In this document: one piece after another, positions 31,801 to 40,068 of the stretch
Layout: each line of letters starts with the position of its first letter
Position numbering within the stretch: position 1 is the first letter of the stretch
Source of the DNA: Branchipolynoe longqiensis
Taxonomy: Eukaryota; Annelida; Polychaeta; Phyllodocida; Polynoidae
Direction of reading: 5' to 3'
Assembly: GCA_030323885.1 (NCBI GenBank)
Contig: CM059188.1
Coordinates: 109,294,644-109,358,643 of the forward strand
Length of the DNA: 64,000 bases
Notes under the pieces: generated by a model
What the model saw: the letters and a program-made list of their open reading frames with translations, nothing else
Told to the model about the DNA's origin: nothing
The model's database searches: none
Program-made: the position numbers and the translations under genes

Positions 31801-32249
31801 TTATAGGGTTGCCCCACTGGGAGACACTGTCGCAAGTTGGAACCTGTGGGTTCGAATCCCACGATCTACCAAAACGGGAGACGGACGGTCCATGGATTAC
31901 ATGGCTCTTACAGAAAGCTGACAACAATACGTGTCTGCCATGTAATTTAACAAATGTGAACCTCTTTACCCTTTTGCTGCTCAGCCTTTATCCTCCTCCC
32001 CCCCCCCCTCCCATTTCCCCACATTGACCTTGACCGGACCTTGACATGACATTACTCTTTGTAGGCCACTTGAGTCACGCAAACACATCGTGGTCGAGTT
32101 TCAAGTCGATCTTCACCTTCCTCAAGGAGCGGTATGAGCAAATGTCAGAAACGGAAGGCGAGAAGGAAGTCGCAAAGGAGGCGAATGAGGCAAAGGAGGC
32201 AAAGGAGGCAAAGGAGGCGGCCCCCGAGGATGAGAAGACAGAGTTATAA
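19717..32249 (+). CDS. FAM172A: FAM172A / ARB2A, Arb2-domain protein
   Basis: Ten coding exons: 19717-19804, 20383-20481, 20768-20865, 22902-22967, 25487-25614, 26889-27033, 28628-28747, 30556-30672, 31311-31395 and 32065-32249. All junctions are GT-AG and in frame, giving 362 residues from the ATG at 19759 (human 416). The order matches human FAM172A: an acidic N-terminus, FEYAFNE-like and WNQKRYEA-like motifs, [45 protein letters not shown] with the nucleophile-type serine, [23 protein letters not shown] and VSAG. In vertebrates the protein associates with Argonaute-2 and acts in co-transcriptional splicing control; yeast Arb2 acts in heterochromatic RNAi. The long basic linker of the vertebrate protein is absent. 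The C-terminus has AKEA repeats and ends in KTEL. Sequence before the ATG is open and strongly hydrophobic. Confidence 0.95.
19950..20282 (-). repeat. tRNA-derived SINE, family A, in FAM172A intron 1
   Basis: Near full length with a short internal duplication of the AAGTCATTGGTT word. The tRNA head is at the right, inverted relative to the gene. Confidence 0.75.
20383..20481 (+). CDS. FAM172A: FAM172A exon 2
   Basis: Encodes the acidic segment [16 protein letters not shown] and [10 protein letters not shown], matching the human FEYAFNEKG boundary. Donor GTAAGT. Confidence 0.92.
20768..20865 (+). CDS. FAM172A: FAM172A exon 3
   Basis: Encodes [17 protein letters not shown] and QKRYEAFGE. Acceptor CCACAG, donor GTAACT. 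Confidence 0.95.
21100..21430. repeat. Family B MITE, diverged
   Basis: Starts CTTAAAGTTGTCTAGTCAC and ends near AAATCCGATG. Body words such as CAGTATCTAAGTTGGATATG are preserved. Confidence 0.6.
21455..21755 (-). repeat. tRNA-derived SINE, family J, in intron 3
   Basis: Inverted copy with the A-box arm at its right end (21735-21750) and the B-box GCTTCGATTCCC on the minus strand. Confidence 0.75.
22044..22550. mobile_element. Family B TTAA MITE, complete, in intron 3
   Basis: Runs from TTAAAGTTGCATAGTCCGATGG to CCGGACCATGGAACCTTAA, about 507 bases, longer than most copies. Confidence 0.7.
22902..22967 (+). CDS. FAM172A: FAM172A exon 4
   Basis: Twenty-two codons, phase 0 at both ends: [20 protein letters not shown] and VP. 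A strong polypyrimidine tract precedes TTACAG; the donor is GTAAGT. Confidence 0.94.
23060..23358 (-). repeat. tRNA-derived SINE, family A, in intron 4
   Basis: Body and tRNA head present (inverted GGCCACC/CGAATC type head at the right); the extreme tail is truncated. Confidence 0.75.
23667..23945. mobile_element. Family L MITE (CAGGGTC ends)
   Basis: The edges read AAGGTCCGTACGG... and ...TGTACAGACCCTG. The interior is built on CCTTGAAAAG words. A cleaner copy is at 36301-36571. Confidence 0.55.
24307..25442. mobile_element. Family D element with a nested family U insert
   Basis: The ends CTAGATAAAAGATTCACCCC and GGGTAAATCTTTTATCTAG bound it. A family U insert occupies about 24655-25385. 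It abuts exon 5, ending 44 bases before its acceptor. Confidence 0.65.
24655..25385 (-). mobile_element. Family U, possible solo LTR
   Basis: On the minus strand it starts near GAATGAGCGAGTTCGCTCAT, passes through C/G-rich runs, and holds CCGAATAAAAGCC, a polyA-signal-like word. The related block 41815-42365 has the same order. One strand-specific polyA signal and repeated copies suggest a solo LTR; no protein is visible. Confidence 0.4.
25487..25614 (+). CDS. FAM172A: FAM172A exon 5
   Basis: Encodes [17 protein letters not shown] and [17 protein letters not shown], the oxyanion-type loop of the hydrolase-like fold. Length 128, so skipping it would shift frame. Acceptor CTTGCAG, donor GTAAAT. 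Confidence 0.95.
26298..26346. repeat. Poly-G tracts
   Basis: Runs of about 20, 6 and 12 G separated by CATCAGAATG and T. They could form G-quadruplexes on the sense strand of intron 5. Confidence 0.9.
26453..26785 (-). repeat. tRNA-derived SINE, family A, in intron 5
   Basis: Full-length inverted copy. On the minus strand the head reads GTTGGCCGAATCACAAGAGC and the B-box CAGTTCGATTCCC. Confidence 0.8.
26889..27033 (+). CDS. FAM172A: FAM172A exon 6
   Basis: Encodes [20 protein letters not shown] and [17 protein letters not shown]. The vertebrate protein carries a long basic insert after this point; here only HIMEPIR precedes the junction. Acceptor TTTCAG, donor GTGAGT. Confidence 0.94.
27087..27416 (+). 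repeat. tRNA-derived SINE, family A, sense copy in intron 6
   Basis: The head GGGCGCGGTGGCCGAATCGG contains an A-box, GGGAGTTTGGCTCCC a B-box, and the tail is CCAACCAACCAAT. Best sense-orientation copy in the window. Confidence 0.85.
27690..27884. repeat. G-rich patch and fragment shared with 1240-1290
   Basis: A GGGTGGGG run, then AATCAACCACAATTCAAAAT, which also occurs at 1245-1266 beside the gag-like ORF. This suggests a remnant of the same element family. Confidence 0.4.
27885..28216 (+). repeat. tRNA-derived SINE, family A, second sense copy in intron 6
   Basis: Starts CGGACGCGGTGGCCGAATC and ends in an AACAAAC tail. Same orientation as the copy at 27087. Confidence 0.85.
28230..28290. 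repeat. (GGGT)n / (GT)n microsatellite
   Basis: Degenerate GGGTGT followed by pure GT. Confidence 0.9.
28305..28530 (-). repeat. SINE J, truncated
   Basis: Body and tail of family J in inverted orientation; the tRNA head is missing. Confidence 0.7.
28628..28747 (+). CDS. FAM172A: FAM172A exon 7 (nucleophile elbow)
   Basis: Forty codons, phase 0: [20 protein letters not shown], then [23 protein letters not shown] is the serine-nucleophile turn of the Arb2/alpha-beta hydrolase-like fold. Donor GTAAGG; a minisatellite begins 11 bases after it. Confidence 0.96.
28759..29911. repeat. 44-bp minisatellite, ~26 copies, in FAM172A intron 7
   Basis: The unit starts TCAGCCACTGTCAAACTGTG and ends CAGTGTCAGACAC. 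As 44 is not a multiple of 3 and the unit lacks stops, long spurious ORFs appear in all plus frames. Variant units recur: the CCCTACTGTCATAG variant lies at 28823, 29263 and 29571, which are 10 and 7 units apart. Confidence 0.95.
29912..30243 (+). repeat. tRNA-derived SINE, family V (copy 1)
   Basis: The A-box lies in CGTAGCTCAGGCGGTAGCAT and a B-box-like GGTCATCCGATCGATCC follows. The ~200-base core contains GTGGTCCACAACTGGTTCAT and TGGACGTCAAACATATGG-like words. It ends GTCGTTAAATGAAACAAGC. Inverted copies are at 46305, 51895 and 52655. Confidence 0.8.
30250..30352. repeat. Family B fragment
   Basis: Right-hand third of family B ending CATCAGACTATACAGCTTTAA. Confidence 0.6.
30556..30672 (+). 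CDS. FAM172A: FAM172A exon 8
   Basis: Thirty-nine codons, phase 0: [20 protein letters not shown], then [17 protein letters not shown] is conserved with the human protein. Acceptor TGTAG, donor GTAAAC. Confidence 0.95.
30977..31216. repeat. Family K repeat pair in intron 8
   Basis: Two copies of the GGACAAGTG-type unit, as at 10298-10575. Confidence 0.6.
31311..31395 (+). CDS. FAM172A: FAM172A exon 9
   Basis: Encodes [20 protein letters not shown] and KDCPMVSA, matching human NWVSSSEPLDT and DCPRVSAG. Acceptor TTCCAG, donor GTAGGT. Confidence 0.95.
31413..31895. repeat. Rearranged family A SINEs
   Basis: A sense copy (31413-31600) joins an inverted piece (31600-31680) at the ACCAGGCTGCCAGCACC region, making a near-perfect palindrome. 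A third, inverted copy (31695-31895) lacks its centre. Confidence 0.65.
31855..32000. repeat. Family T segment
   Basis: A ~145-base block starting ACGATCTACCAAAACGGG and containing CAGAAAGCTGACAACAATAC, repeated at 40935-41100. Confidence 0.6.
32065..32249 (+). CDS. FAM172A: FAM172A last exon
   Basis: Encodes [20 protein letters not shown], then an acidic/lysine tail with three AKE repeats and the C-terminus EDEKTEL before TAA. Human has HELTSWKSFPSIFKF at this place and ends HEEL. Confidence 0.95.
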
Positions 32250-32278
32250 TGCCGCCATACTCACCACCTTTATTACAC

Positions 32279-32284
32279 AATAAA
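32279..32284 (+). terminator. FAM172A polyadenylation signal AATAAA
   Basis: Canonical hexamer 30 bases after the stop codon, implying a very short 3' UTR. Confidence 0.75.
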
Positions 32285-32299
32285 AGACGTCAGCTTAGA

Positions 32300-32863
32300 C
32301 TAGATAAAAGATTCACCCAATACTACAGTAGCGTGAAGAACAACCCTATAGAAAATGTGGAGAAAATGTGGGTAAATGAAATGAGCGCATAAATTCTTAA
32401 TCTGAAATGCAAAGTATATTCTTCACATACCTTGATATATTTACCCTCAACTTTTGAACAGATTAGTAGTTTGTCCAGTAGATCAATGAACTTTAAAGTT
32501 TGAATTGACAGAGCCAACATGTCAACATGGCAGCCATTGGCAGGAAGTTGAGAGGTTCCTGGGTAGTAACCCAATCTAGGTCAGGAAGCAGTCATTTTCA
32601 TTGGCTGAGGTAGTCAGGTAGTACAACCAGTTCATTCAAACATGATTTTATGTCATTATGCCTTGATATTATGTGATATGCGCACTTTGGAACGTATATG
32701 TTGAGGGAAACCGTATATACAATCGTATTGTAGCTAGTGGATTTTAATCAACATATTGTAGGAATGCCAAACTAAGACCATCAACATTAAGACACATTTT
32801 CTCCAACTTTTACATAGGATTGTAATTCACTTCTGAACAGAGTCAGAGGTGAATCTTTTATCT
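32300..32863. mobile_element. Family D TIR element, complete
   Basis: Cleanest copy: CTAGATAAAAGATTCACCC at the left, GAGGTGAATCTTTTATCTAA at the right, about 560 bases, inserted immediately after the FAM172A 3' end. Confidence 0.75.
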
Positions 32864-32960
32864 AAGCTTAGGCCTGTTTGACAAGAATTGTTGACGCTCC
32901 AATAGGACGCATAGTGGGCATTTAACATCCACTTAACAAATTGAGGATTGGTTTCTACAG

Positions 32961-33067
32961 CCATACAAGTGGAGGTTCCTCAACCAAGTCTACAGGCGCT
33001 ACTCCATAGTCTGCAAGACTGAAGGATTCCAACAATGTGGATTGGCTGAATGCACGCCAGCAATCAG
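32961..33067 (+). other. Exon-like open segment, unassigned
   Basis: Between a TTTCTACAG acceptor and a consensus GTGAGT donor there are 107 open bases reading PYKWRFLNQVYRRYSIVC then KTEGFQQCGLAECTPAI. The same frame is open from 32936 to a TGA in the donor. I do not recognise the peptide and see no partner exons. It lies just upstream of the decayed FAM172A exon copy. Confidence 0.3.
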
Positions 33068-33143
33068 GTGAGTTCTACATCTGAGAACTGACCAATAGCG
33101 ACACAAGAGACGAGGCGGGCAGGATGACCCAATTCTGGTTACT

Positions 33144-33310
33144 CGAACACGTCATGGTCGAGTTTCAAGTCGATTTTCACCTTCCTCAATGAGCGTTATG
33201 AGCAAATGTCCGAAACGGAAGGCGAGAAGGAAGTGGCGAAGGAGGCGGCCCCCCTGAGGATGAGAAGACAAAATGCAACCATACTCACCGCCTTTATGAC
33301 AACATAAAGC
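33144..33310 (+). pseudogene. Decayed duplicate of the FAM172A last exon
   Basis: Matches 32085-32285 at high identity, including 3' UTR. It reads [20 protein letters not shown] and [13 protein letters not shown] sequence. A 2-base insertion in the GCGGCCCCC run shifts the frame, the lysine repeats are shorter, the polyA signal is damaged to CATAAA, and no acceptor AG precedes it. Confidence 0.85.
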
Positions 33311-33560
33311 TAGGAGAGGTAGGCCGGTCCGTCATTTCTAAAGTACCACAGTTGATCACTAGTCAGGCCTCTGGCAATGCTGGGGTGGGAATGAATCACG
33401 CTACAGCACTGTACACTGGTACATCATACATGGAGTAATGTTTTATTTAATACATGATATTCGCTGGTGTAATTTCACTGCAATTCATACCAGAAACAAG
33501 TATGTACGGCCAAAAAGACAAAAAAAAACTATGAAGTTTGGTCATTAAGAAGCATGTGTT

Positions 33561-33640
33561 TATTGGCTCAAGGTGAGTTTTTATTGGCTCAAGGTGAGTT
33601 TTTATTGGCTCAAGGTGAGTTTTTTGTTTGGCTCAAAATG
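33561..33640 (+). repeat. 21-bp tandem repeat containing a splice-donor consensus
   Basis: Three copies of ATTGGCTCAAGGTGAGTTTTT, plus a broken fourth. Each carries AAG-GTGAGT. Confidence 0.85.
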
Positions 33641-33689
33641 TGAAATATAGTGTTCAATAATGAGTTAAATGTCAGGGTTCCCAGATCAT

Positions 33690-33935
33690 GTTGGAATTCG
33701 ACTCAGGCCCTCAACCCCAGCGCGTCGGTATGTTTGTCGTTTGTAGGGATGGTGGGCGGCTGAGTTGGTGTGCTGTTGCTCATCTGGCTGCTGTGGTGGA
33801 AGTGATGTTTGGTGGGTCTCGGGGTGCGAGGATGGGTGTTGGTGACGTGAGGGGCTCGGGTCGGCGGGAAATCCTGTAGGGGTTTTAGGGTCTGGATTCG
33901 AACCCAGGTGGCGCCACCGGGGAGACTCCTTGTTC
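33690..33935. repeat. GC-rich patch with a B-box-like end
   Basis: GT/GC-rich sequence ending TCTGGATTCGAACCCAGGTG, which resembles a tRNA T-arm. Probably an old SINE. The long minus-strand ORF across it has no coding signs. Confidence 0.4.
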
Positions 33936-33974
33936 GCGCACAAATTATCCATGTTGGCGAACAAACATGAACAA

Positions 33975-34230
33975 TGTACAGATGTACCTAAGAATTTTAG
34001 CAAGTGCCACGTAATCAGGGTTTTCAGCTTTACAGAAATTAATTCTTTCTTTTTTGGGTTGCATGTCAAATAATCACCGTTGCCTCTGTGTGTTAAGTAT
34101 GTTAGCAATACTATGTATATTTACTCTGTCCCATAAAATGTATCTAAAGTGTGCATGTGTTATTTTGTGAAAATTTACACATCAATACCATGCATTTACC
34201 CAAACCGTTTTTCAACTTTGGGATCAAATA
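33975..34230. repeat. Family R dispersed repeat (copy 1)
   Basis: Starts AAGAATTTTAGCAAGTGCCA and contains AATAATCACCGTTGCCTCTG. A second copy with an additional partial duplication is at 37060-37400. Confidence 0.7.
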
Positions 34231-35121
34231 GCTTGGACTTGGATTTTCTCCTTTTTCTAATATATTAAATTTAGTATTTTCTTTTGGTGATGAATTTAAT
34301 TACACAGATAAGTGTGTTAACACTTGTTTTCACTGCTGGGCAGCACGAATCTAATTTGATTTAAATGTTCTGAATTTTGTTTTAGTAATAATTTAGGTTT
34401 TCTTGATTCTTGTTTGTGGCTTGTAACTGTTTGTTGATTGCAAACATTGACTATGAATCCTATGAAGATTTTAGTATATAAATTTGCGTGTATTTTTAAA
34501 AAGAAATTCTTTTACTAAATGTATTTTATTCAGCGAATAATGTCTTTGTCAGCACCAGAACACTGGTCTTCCGGCCGTTCAGTACAATTTGTTGGTACAT
34601 AAATGACAATATTAGTTGCAATAATAACCACATGAAAATCCTGTTCGATAATAGAAGCATAATATGAATAAACTATTAGTTGTAATAGTAACTGCATACA
34701 ATTCCAGTTCAACATGTATTATGCACTTGGTGAGTATGCATCACATAGTATTGCAGGGTTCTAGAATTGTCTTTAAACACTTCTTTCTTCCTTTGTCTTG
34801 CTCTCTTGATAAGCGGCCTTGATTGTTCAGCCAATTTCTTCAAATCGCATCAACGATATTTTATCAAATCAACCTGTGTTTGTTCAGCAATGTTCTGTAT
34901 TCTTGATTCCCCACACTTCTGTGTACATGTTAATGACGTACGCCATGCTGGTGTAGTGGTTATGACAAGCCGTTTGTGCAGCAATGTAATCATTAATACA
35001 CACGTACTTAATTTGTTGTTGTACAGGGATGGTACACAGGGCATAAGCCCGGACCGGGATATTCCAAGATGGCGGATAAAGAGTAACAGTTACAGTACAT
35101 GTTGATTAGGCTGTGTATCCA
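34231..35121. other. No gene seen
   Basis: AT-rich sequence. 34530-34580 has a short block (GTCTTTGTCAGCACCAGAAC) that recurs near 47745 and, inverted, near 30460. Confidence 0.4.
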
Positions 35122-35370
35122 TAGACTGTTCCTTTGTGACATGCTCCCTTATTCAGTGTGACCTTGTGATGCGCCACACGGACAATAAACATGTTCATTC
35201 TCTATGTTCCTTGTCAGTACGTCACATGTGCCATGCACAAGGCCATATAGTCCCTGGGTCCAACCTGTGGGAACGGCCACTAACCAAAACACATTCATTG
35301 TCTGTGTGGTACGTCACAAGAGAGCACGGAACAAGGGAACATACCATCAAGGGAACAGTCTATTGATACA
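35122..35370. mobile_element. Family Q small TIR element (copy 1)
   Basis: The ends are ATAGACTGTTCCTTTGTG and CAAGGGAACAGTCTATT. Internally it has smaller inverted words around CTATGTTCCTTGTCAG. A matching copy is at 46795-47065. Confidence 0.7.
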
Positions 35371-36300
35371 TGGCCTTATACTCCTCAGTCCTCCTATCAG
35401 ACTAGACTAGACAATGATTATAGTCCTTCATTATTTTCAATATTATTGTGAATCAAAGATTATAGTGTATAAGAATTAATGTTCTAAGAAAACACTTTGC
35501 CAATGTACCACTCCAGTCACTTCGTTGAATCAATTACACTTAGGGTTTTCTACCCCCTGCTCAAATTTTCAAGATTTTCCCAGGTAACAGATCTATTACA
35601 TAGCTTAAGGATGTTTCTTGTACTATTCTTTCATTTAGCATTCCGTGTCAATCAAGCACAATCCATACACGGCAATAATGTAAATGCAATCTTATAATTA
35701 TTCTAATCATTGAAAAGCAATATTGAAAATTTATTTGAAATAATTGTTCCCATTGTATGCTTTATGAAAATTAAGTTTCTGCCGTTATGCTTGTTGTCTA
35801 TTTTATCCAGATTATTCCTTTAAAAAAAAATGTATATACTTTTGAATTTAAAACAAATTTCGATAGACATTAATGTTATTCCTCAAAATATGCCCCAAAT
35901 TTGTATTGCATTCGGAATATGCCTCAGAATTCTGGCGATTTGCTTATAAAACACTTGGGTATCGTAGTAATTTGACAGACTGCTGACATAAAATTACTTA
36001 CAAGCGTACTCTCCTTTTAAATATAGTTTTTGGTAAGTCTCATGTGACACTAGAACACGCGGGATTATTTGGGAACAACGTTTTCAATCATGACTCCTAT
36101 AAGCAGAAATAGTATTTTTGTACTGCAGTACACACAACAGTACAGTGTATATTGAAACCATCTTGCCTTTTTGCCTCCGTCCCAACAATTGCACAAGTAG
36201 GGTAGTTTGCCTGAGCTTCGTGTCATTGTCATCATTACTGTATTGTGAAAAGCTGTTTACCTTAGTTGCACATTTATCCTATAACGTTCCCGTTAAAGCC
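35371..36300. other. No gene seen
   Basis: AT-rich sequence with no splice-bounded open segments. Confidence 0.4.
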
Positions 36301-36571
36301 CAGGGTCCATACACATGTGAAGATATGGAACTCAAGGCTTTTCAATGCTCTATTTTGATAAGGAATTCAAGACTATTTTCATTGGATTTAAGAGGGGGGG
36401 GGAACAATGGCGAATTGCAATTTCGGACTAATTTAGATCAGTGGGGACAGTTTAATGAAATTCAACTCTTTTCAAGACTAATTACTCAAAATAGGTTAAA
36501 TTCAAGGCTTTTCAAGGCCTTGAAATGGGGCAGATAAAGTTCAATACTTTTCAAGCCCCATATGGACCCTG
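36301..36571. mobile_element. Family L MITE
   Basis: CAGGGTCCATACACATGTG at the left and CCCCATATGGACCCTG at the right, about 271 bases. The interior is rich in TTCAAGGCTTTTCAA. Confidence 0.7.
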
Positions 36572-36691
36572 AAAGATGATTACCATAAAATGTCTTCTAT
36601 TAAATGCTATATTTCCGGGAGGGGCGGTTATGGGTCAGGTCAGATTGCAATAAAACCCGATTGGGTGCTTGGAGTTAATTGCTTTTCAGAA

Positions 36692-37015
36692 CTTAAAGCT
36701 GCATAGTCTGATGAAAACATCAAATTTTCATAACCAAAGCAATTATCTAGATTTGATTCTACATATTTAATTTAGATACTGGTGCACTTTTTAAGCATTT
36801 ATCACCACATAGAAGGGAATACTGCGGCAATTGAATAGAACCTGTTACTGCAGAAGCCTATCATGTCAGGGTTTTGGCATGCCTGCCAAAATTAATTTTG
36901 CATGTTTGCACTTGAAATATCTAAAAAGAAATATCTTAAAATCAGTTACTTCAAACTCAAGTAAGGTAGATTATAATGATCAACTTAATATATTTGGGTC
37001 ATTCTCAGAAAATGT
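36692..37015. mobile_element. Family B MITE lacking its right end
   Basis: Starts CTTAAAGCTGCATAGTCTGATG and ends in the CTCAGAAAATG block just before the terminal repeat. Confidence 0.65.
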
Positions 37016-37059
37016 GTACCACATTTTTCATTTCCACATTACATTGTTAATGATTTTGC

Positions 37060-37400
37060 CTTCATTTTGGGGGATAGTAAGTCAAATAATTATTGTTGAC
37101 TGTGTTTTCTTGTTACCAATACTACATGTATTTAATCTATCCCACAAAATGTATCCAAATTATCTAAGAATTTTAGCAAGTGCCACTTAATCAGCGTTTT
37201 CAGCTTTACAGACATTTTTTGGGGTTGCATGTCAAATAATCACCGTTGCCTCTGTGTGTTAAGTATGTTACCAATACTACATGTATTTAATCTATCCCAC
37301 AAAATGTATCCAAATTATGCTTATATGATTTTGTGCTGAAGTAAAAATAAGAAAAATTGCATATCAACAACATTCATCTACACAAACATTTTTTCAACTT
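37060..37400. repeat. Family R dispersed repeat (copy 2, part duplicated)
   Basis: CAATACTACATGTATTTAATC occurs twice, at about 37118 and 37273, so the block contains an internal tandem duplication. Confidence 0.7.
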
Positions 37401-37639
37401 TTTTTCTTGTAAAAAACAATTCTCTTGTTTTAAGTGAAATCAATCAAATCCTGTTTGAAATTATTTTGTGTTAAAATGATGTTATGGACAGATGTCACAC
37501 GGTTAATTTCAACAGCTTTCTCAGTTTGTATAAGATCAAAATAAAAAAAAGTGAAAATAAAAGATTTCAAGTCTGAGATATATGCACATTTAACCCTTTG
37601 TAAAATATTCCGATTTACGGCATAGGGGGGAATGTAAAT

Positions 37640-38045
37640 GTTCTATTACTGATCGGTGTATGTGACCAGGTGCATGTATGTAAGGGCTGATGGTGCCTGA
37701 GTGGGATGTAAATAGACATAGTGGTGCTGGCTGGTCTGGGTGTGAGGGCACTCAGGGCCTACCCTGGGTAGGATCACCACACTCAGGGTCAAGGTTGGTG
37801 GTGGCCATGGGGTCATACAGCTTGGTGGTGGTGGGAAGACCACTGGTAGCCATGGGGACCAGGAATGCTGGATCCCTATTGGTAGGGCCAAGAATGCTTG
37901 TTTTCCATTGGAGGAAAGGGGTGGGGTGATACTGTACAATGAAGCCATGTAACCATATAAATAATAAACCAGAGGGCTTGACTCTCTCTTCTGCTTTACA
38001 CTTATACTCTTCCTTTCTCTTTGTCTGTATTGATTTCACTATAGC
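37640..38045 (+). mobile_element. LTR-like segment
   Basis: GC-rich T/G sequence leading to ATATAAATAATAAACCAGAG (TATA-like and polyA-like words) and then pyrimidine-rich CTCTCTCTTCTGC. It looks like a solo LTR; boundaries and target duplication were not resolved. Confidence 0.3.
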
Positions 38046-38581
38046 CTGCCTACACAGCCACAGATTCGAGCTTTAGCCATTTTACAACTAGTAAGACGGT
38101 CATGAAAATAAAACAATTGAACACGTGATTTCAGTCTTCTGAGCTATCATTTTTTTTCTTCTCTTGTCATGTGAAGTTATTAATATTGTAGCTGCGATTC
38201 TTGCACAGTTGTCAATACAGAGACACTATATGTATTCAAATATAAGGGCACAGACGACAAATCGCATCTACACGCACACAGCGTGATGATACATTGGACA
38301 TGTCCTCTATTTGAACAGTCCCAACACACTCACACTGGCATCCATTAAAAGGAAAGGAATAAGATTGGCAATTGCATCTCAAATGTTGGTAAAGTTTCCG
38401 ATTTCTCCGGAAACAATTACACTAGTAGCCGTCTTCGGCGACCACTGTGATCAAATAACCTCAGCCATGTGCGAACAATCTTTCAATGTACAAATTGAAA
38501 TTTGTCTCATTTAATTGCCCCTCCGATGACAGGACACCAGCTATGCGAGAACAAATTTAGCCAGGGTGCAGAGTTGTAATT

Positions 38582-38896
38582 TGATTGGTTGGTTGTTAGA
38601 ATTTTATGTCCTGGCAACATCTAAGGTCATATCAGGATGGGTACCGACTTGTGACAGTGCACACTCATGGTGACTTTATAGTGCTTCCCCAATGGGAGAT
38701 CAGGCTGCCAGAACCATGATATTATCCTGAAATTGAGCTAACCAGCCCTTGCCCTATCCTAGTACTGCCGAGCACCAGTCTAGGAAGTGCCAAATATCAA
38801 ATTTATAAGTCATTGGTTTGACTCGACCGGGAATCGAACCACTGATCTCCCGCACAGGAGGCCTGCGCCCTGCCGATTCGGCCACCGCGCCCGGTG
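38582..38896 (-). repeat. tRNA-derived SINE, family A
   Basis: Inverted copy, full apart from a small deletion in the CATTATCC region. The minus-strand head is GGGCGCGGTGGCCGAATCGG. Confidence 0.8.
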
Positions 38897-39154
38897 TTGT
38901 CATTAAAAGACAGGTACTAATGTAAAGAGAGTTTCTTTCTATCTGACTCACTCTCACATTTTCCTCACCATTAATAATATGTACGTCTACGGAACCATAG
39001 CAACTTTGGTCAATAAAAGCTCAAATTAAATACTAATAGAAAAACAGGGGAATAACTTTAAACACTTTCAGGCTGATCGGGAAACCTGCCATTGTAATAG
39101 ATATAGATTGTCTTCTCAACATTATTCAAGCAATTCATAAAACAATTTAATACA

Positions 39155-40068
39155 GTAAAACCTCTCTAATCGACCACCTACACAGATCGACCACGCCCCT
39201 ATATCGATTGCTTTATTTGGGTCCCAAACGATTGATTGTAATGATTAAAAAAACTCCATAAAAGCTGTCACACACTACAACGCATCACGCAAGCATCCGC
39301 CAACATAGGTGATTTTGCACTAATATGTCGATGTGTTACTCGAAAGTTACGCGTTCGTTATGCGTAAGTCGATGTACGTCGATACACGGCATCGCTCATT
39401 AAGGGGTCACAAAACATTCAACGTTTGACATGTGGCTTTTACGTCGGCCGTACGTTATGCATATGTTAGGCATACGTCGATGTACGTTAGACGTACATTA
39501 GACAAACGTTCACTACATTGACCTATGTCAGTCGGATGGAGAGCCAGTGGAACGTACAGTCCGCATATTGACAACATATGGATAACATACGTCTAACATA
39601 TGTTTTGCGTTTCTCCACCGTGTTTTGACATATGTAACGTATAAGGCGTAGTTCTGGTGATTGAATTACATAAATAACGTTTGGCGTTCTGCGAGCGTAC
39701 CATGAGCGTAATGCGAGCGTTTTTCGCCGTGAGGCACGTTAGCCAAACGTTGGCCATACACTCTGCTACGTTGTGTATACAGCATGTATATGTCCAACTT
39801 TGCCCCTGCGCCAAAAAGTTTGACGCATCTCAACGTTTGAAAGTGATTTTAGCCGCTGGCCATGCGCTTGTGCAATGTGTCATAATGTGACAGGGCCATA
39901 AGCCGACCATCTCTCTAAATGGACTATTTAAACTATGGACTATTCCAATTGATCGCCCATACAATACCATTGTAATAATTTTAAAAACTCCCTAAACCGA
40001 CTACATCCATAAATGGACCATTTAAAGTTGGTCCCATGGTAGGTCGATTTAGAGAGATTTTACTGTAC
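39155..40068. mobile_element. Family G (pogo/Tigger-like) MITE split by another element
   Basis: The ends are ACAGTAAAACCTCTCTAATC and GATTTAGAGAGATTTTACTG. CAGTA-type ends and TA flanks fit the pogo/Tigger branch of Tc1/mariner. A ~630-base insert (39262-39895) interrupts it. Confidence 0.7.
39262..39895. mobile_element. ACGT-rich nested element with TGTCACA ends
   Basis: The left end CTGTCACACACTACAACGCA and right end ATGTCATAATGTGACAG-like inverse mark it, with CCATAA on both sides. The interior is full of short palindromic words such as GACGTAC, CATATG and ACGT. Confidence 0.55.

Noticed and set aside
33686..34108. 140-codon minus-strand ORF
   Set aside because: Crosses a GC-rich SINE-like patch and a dispersed repeat (family R); composition changes abruptly midway.
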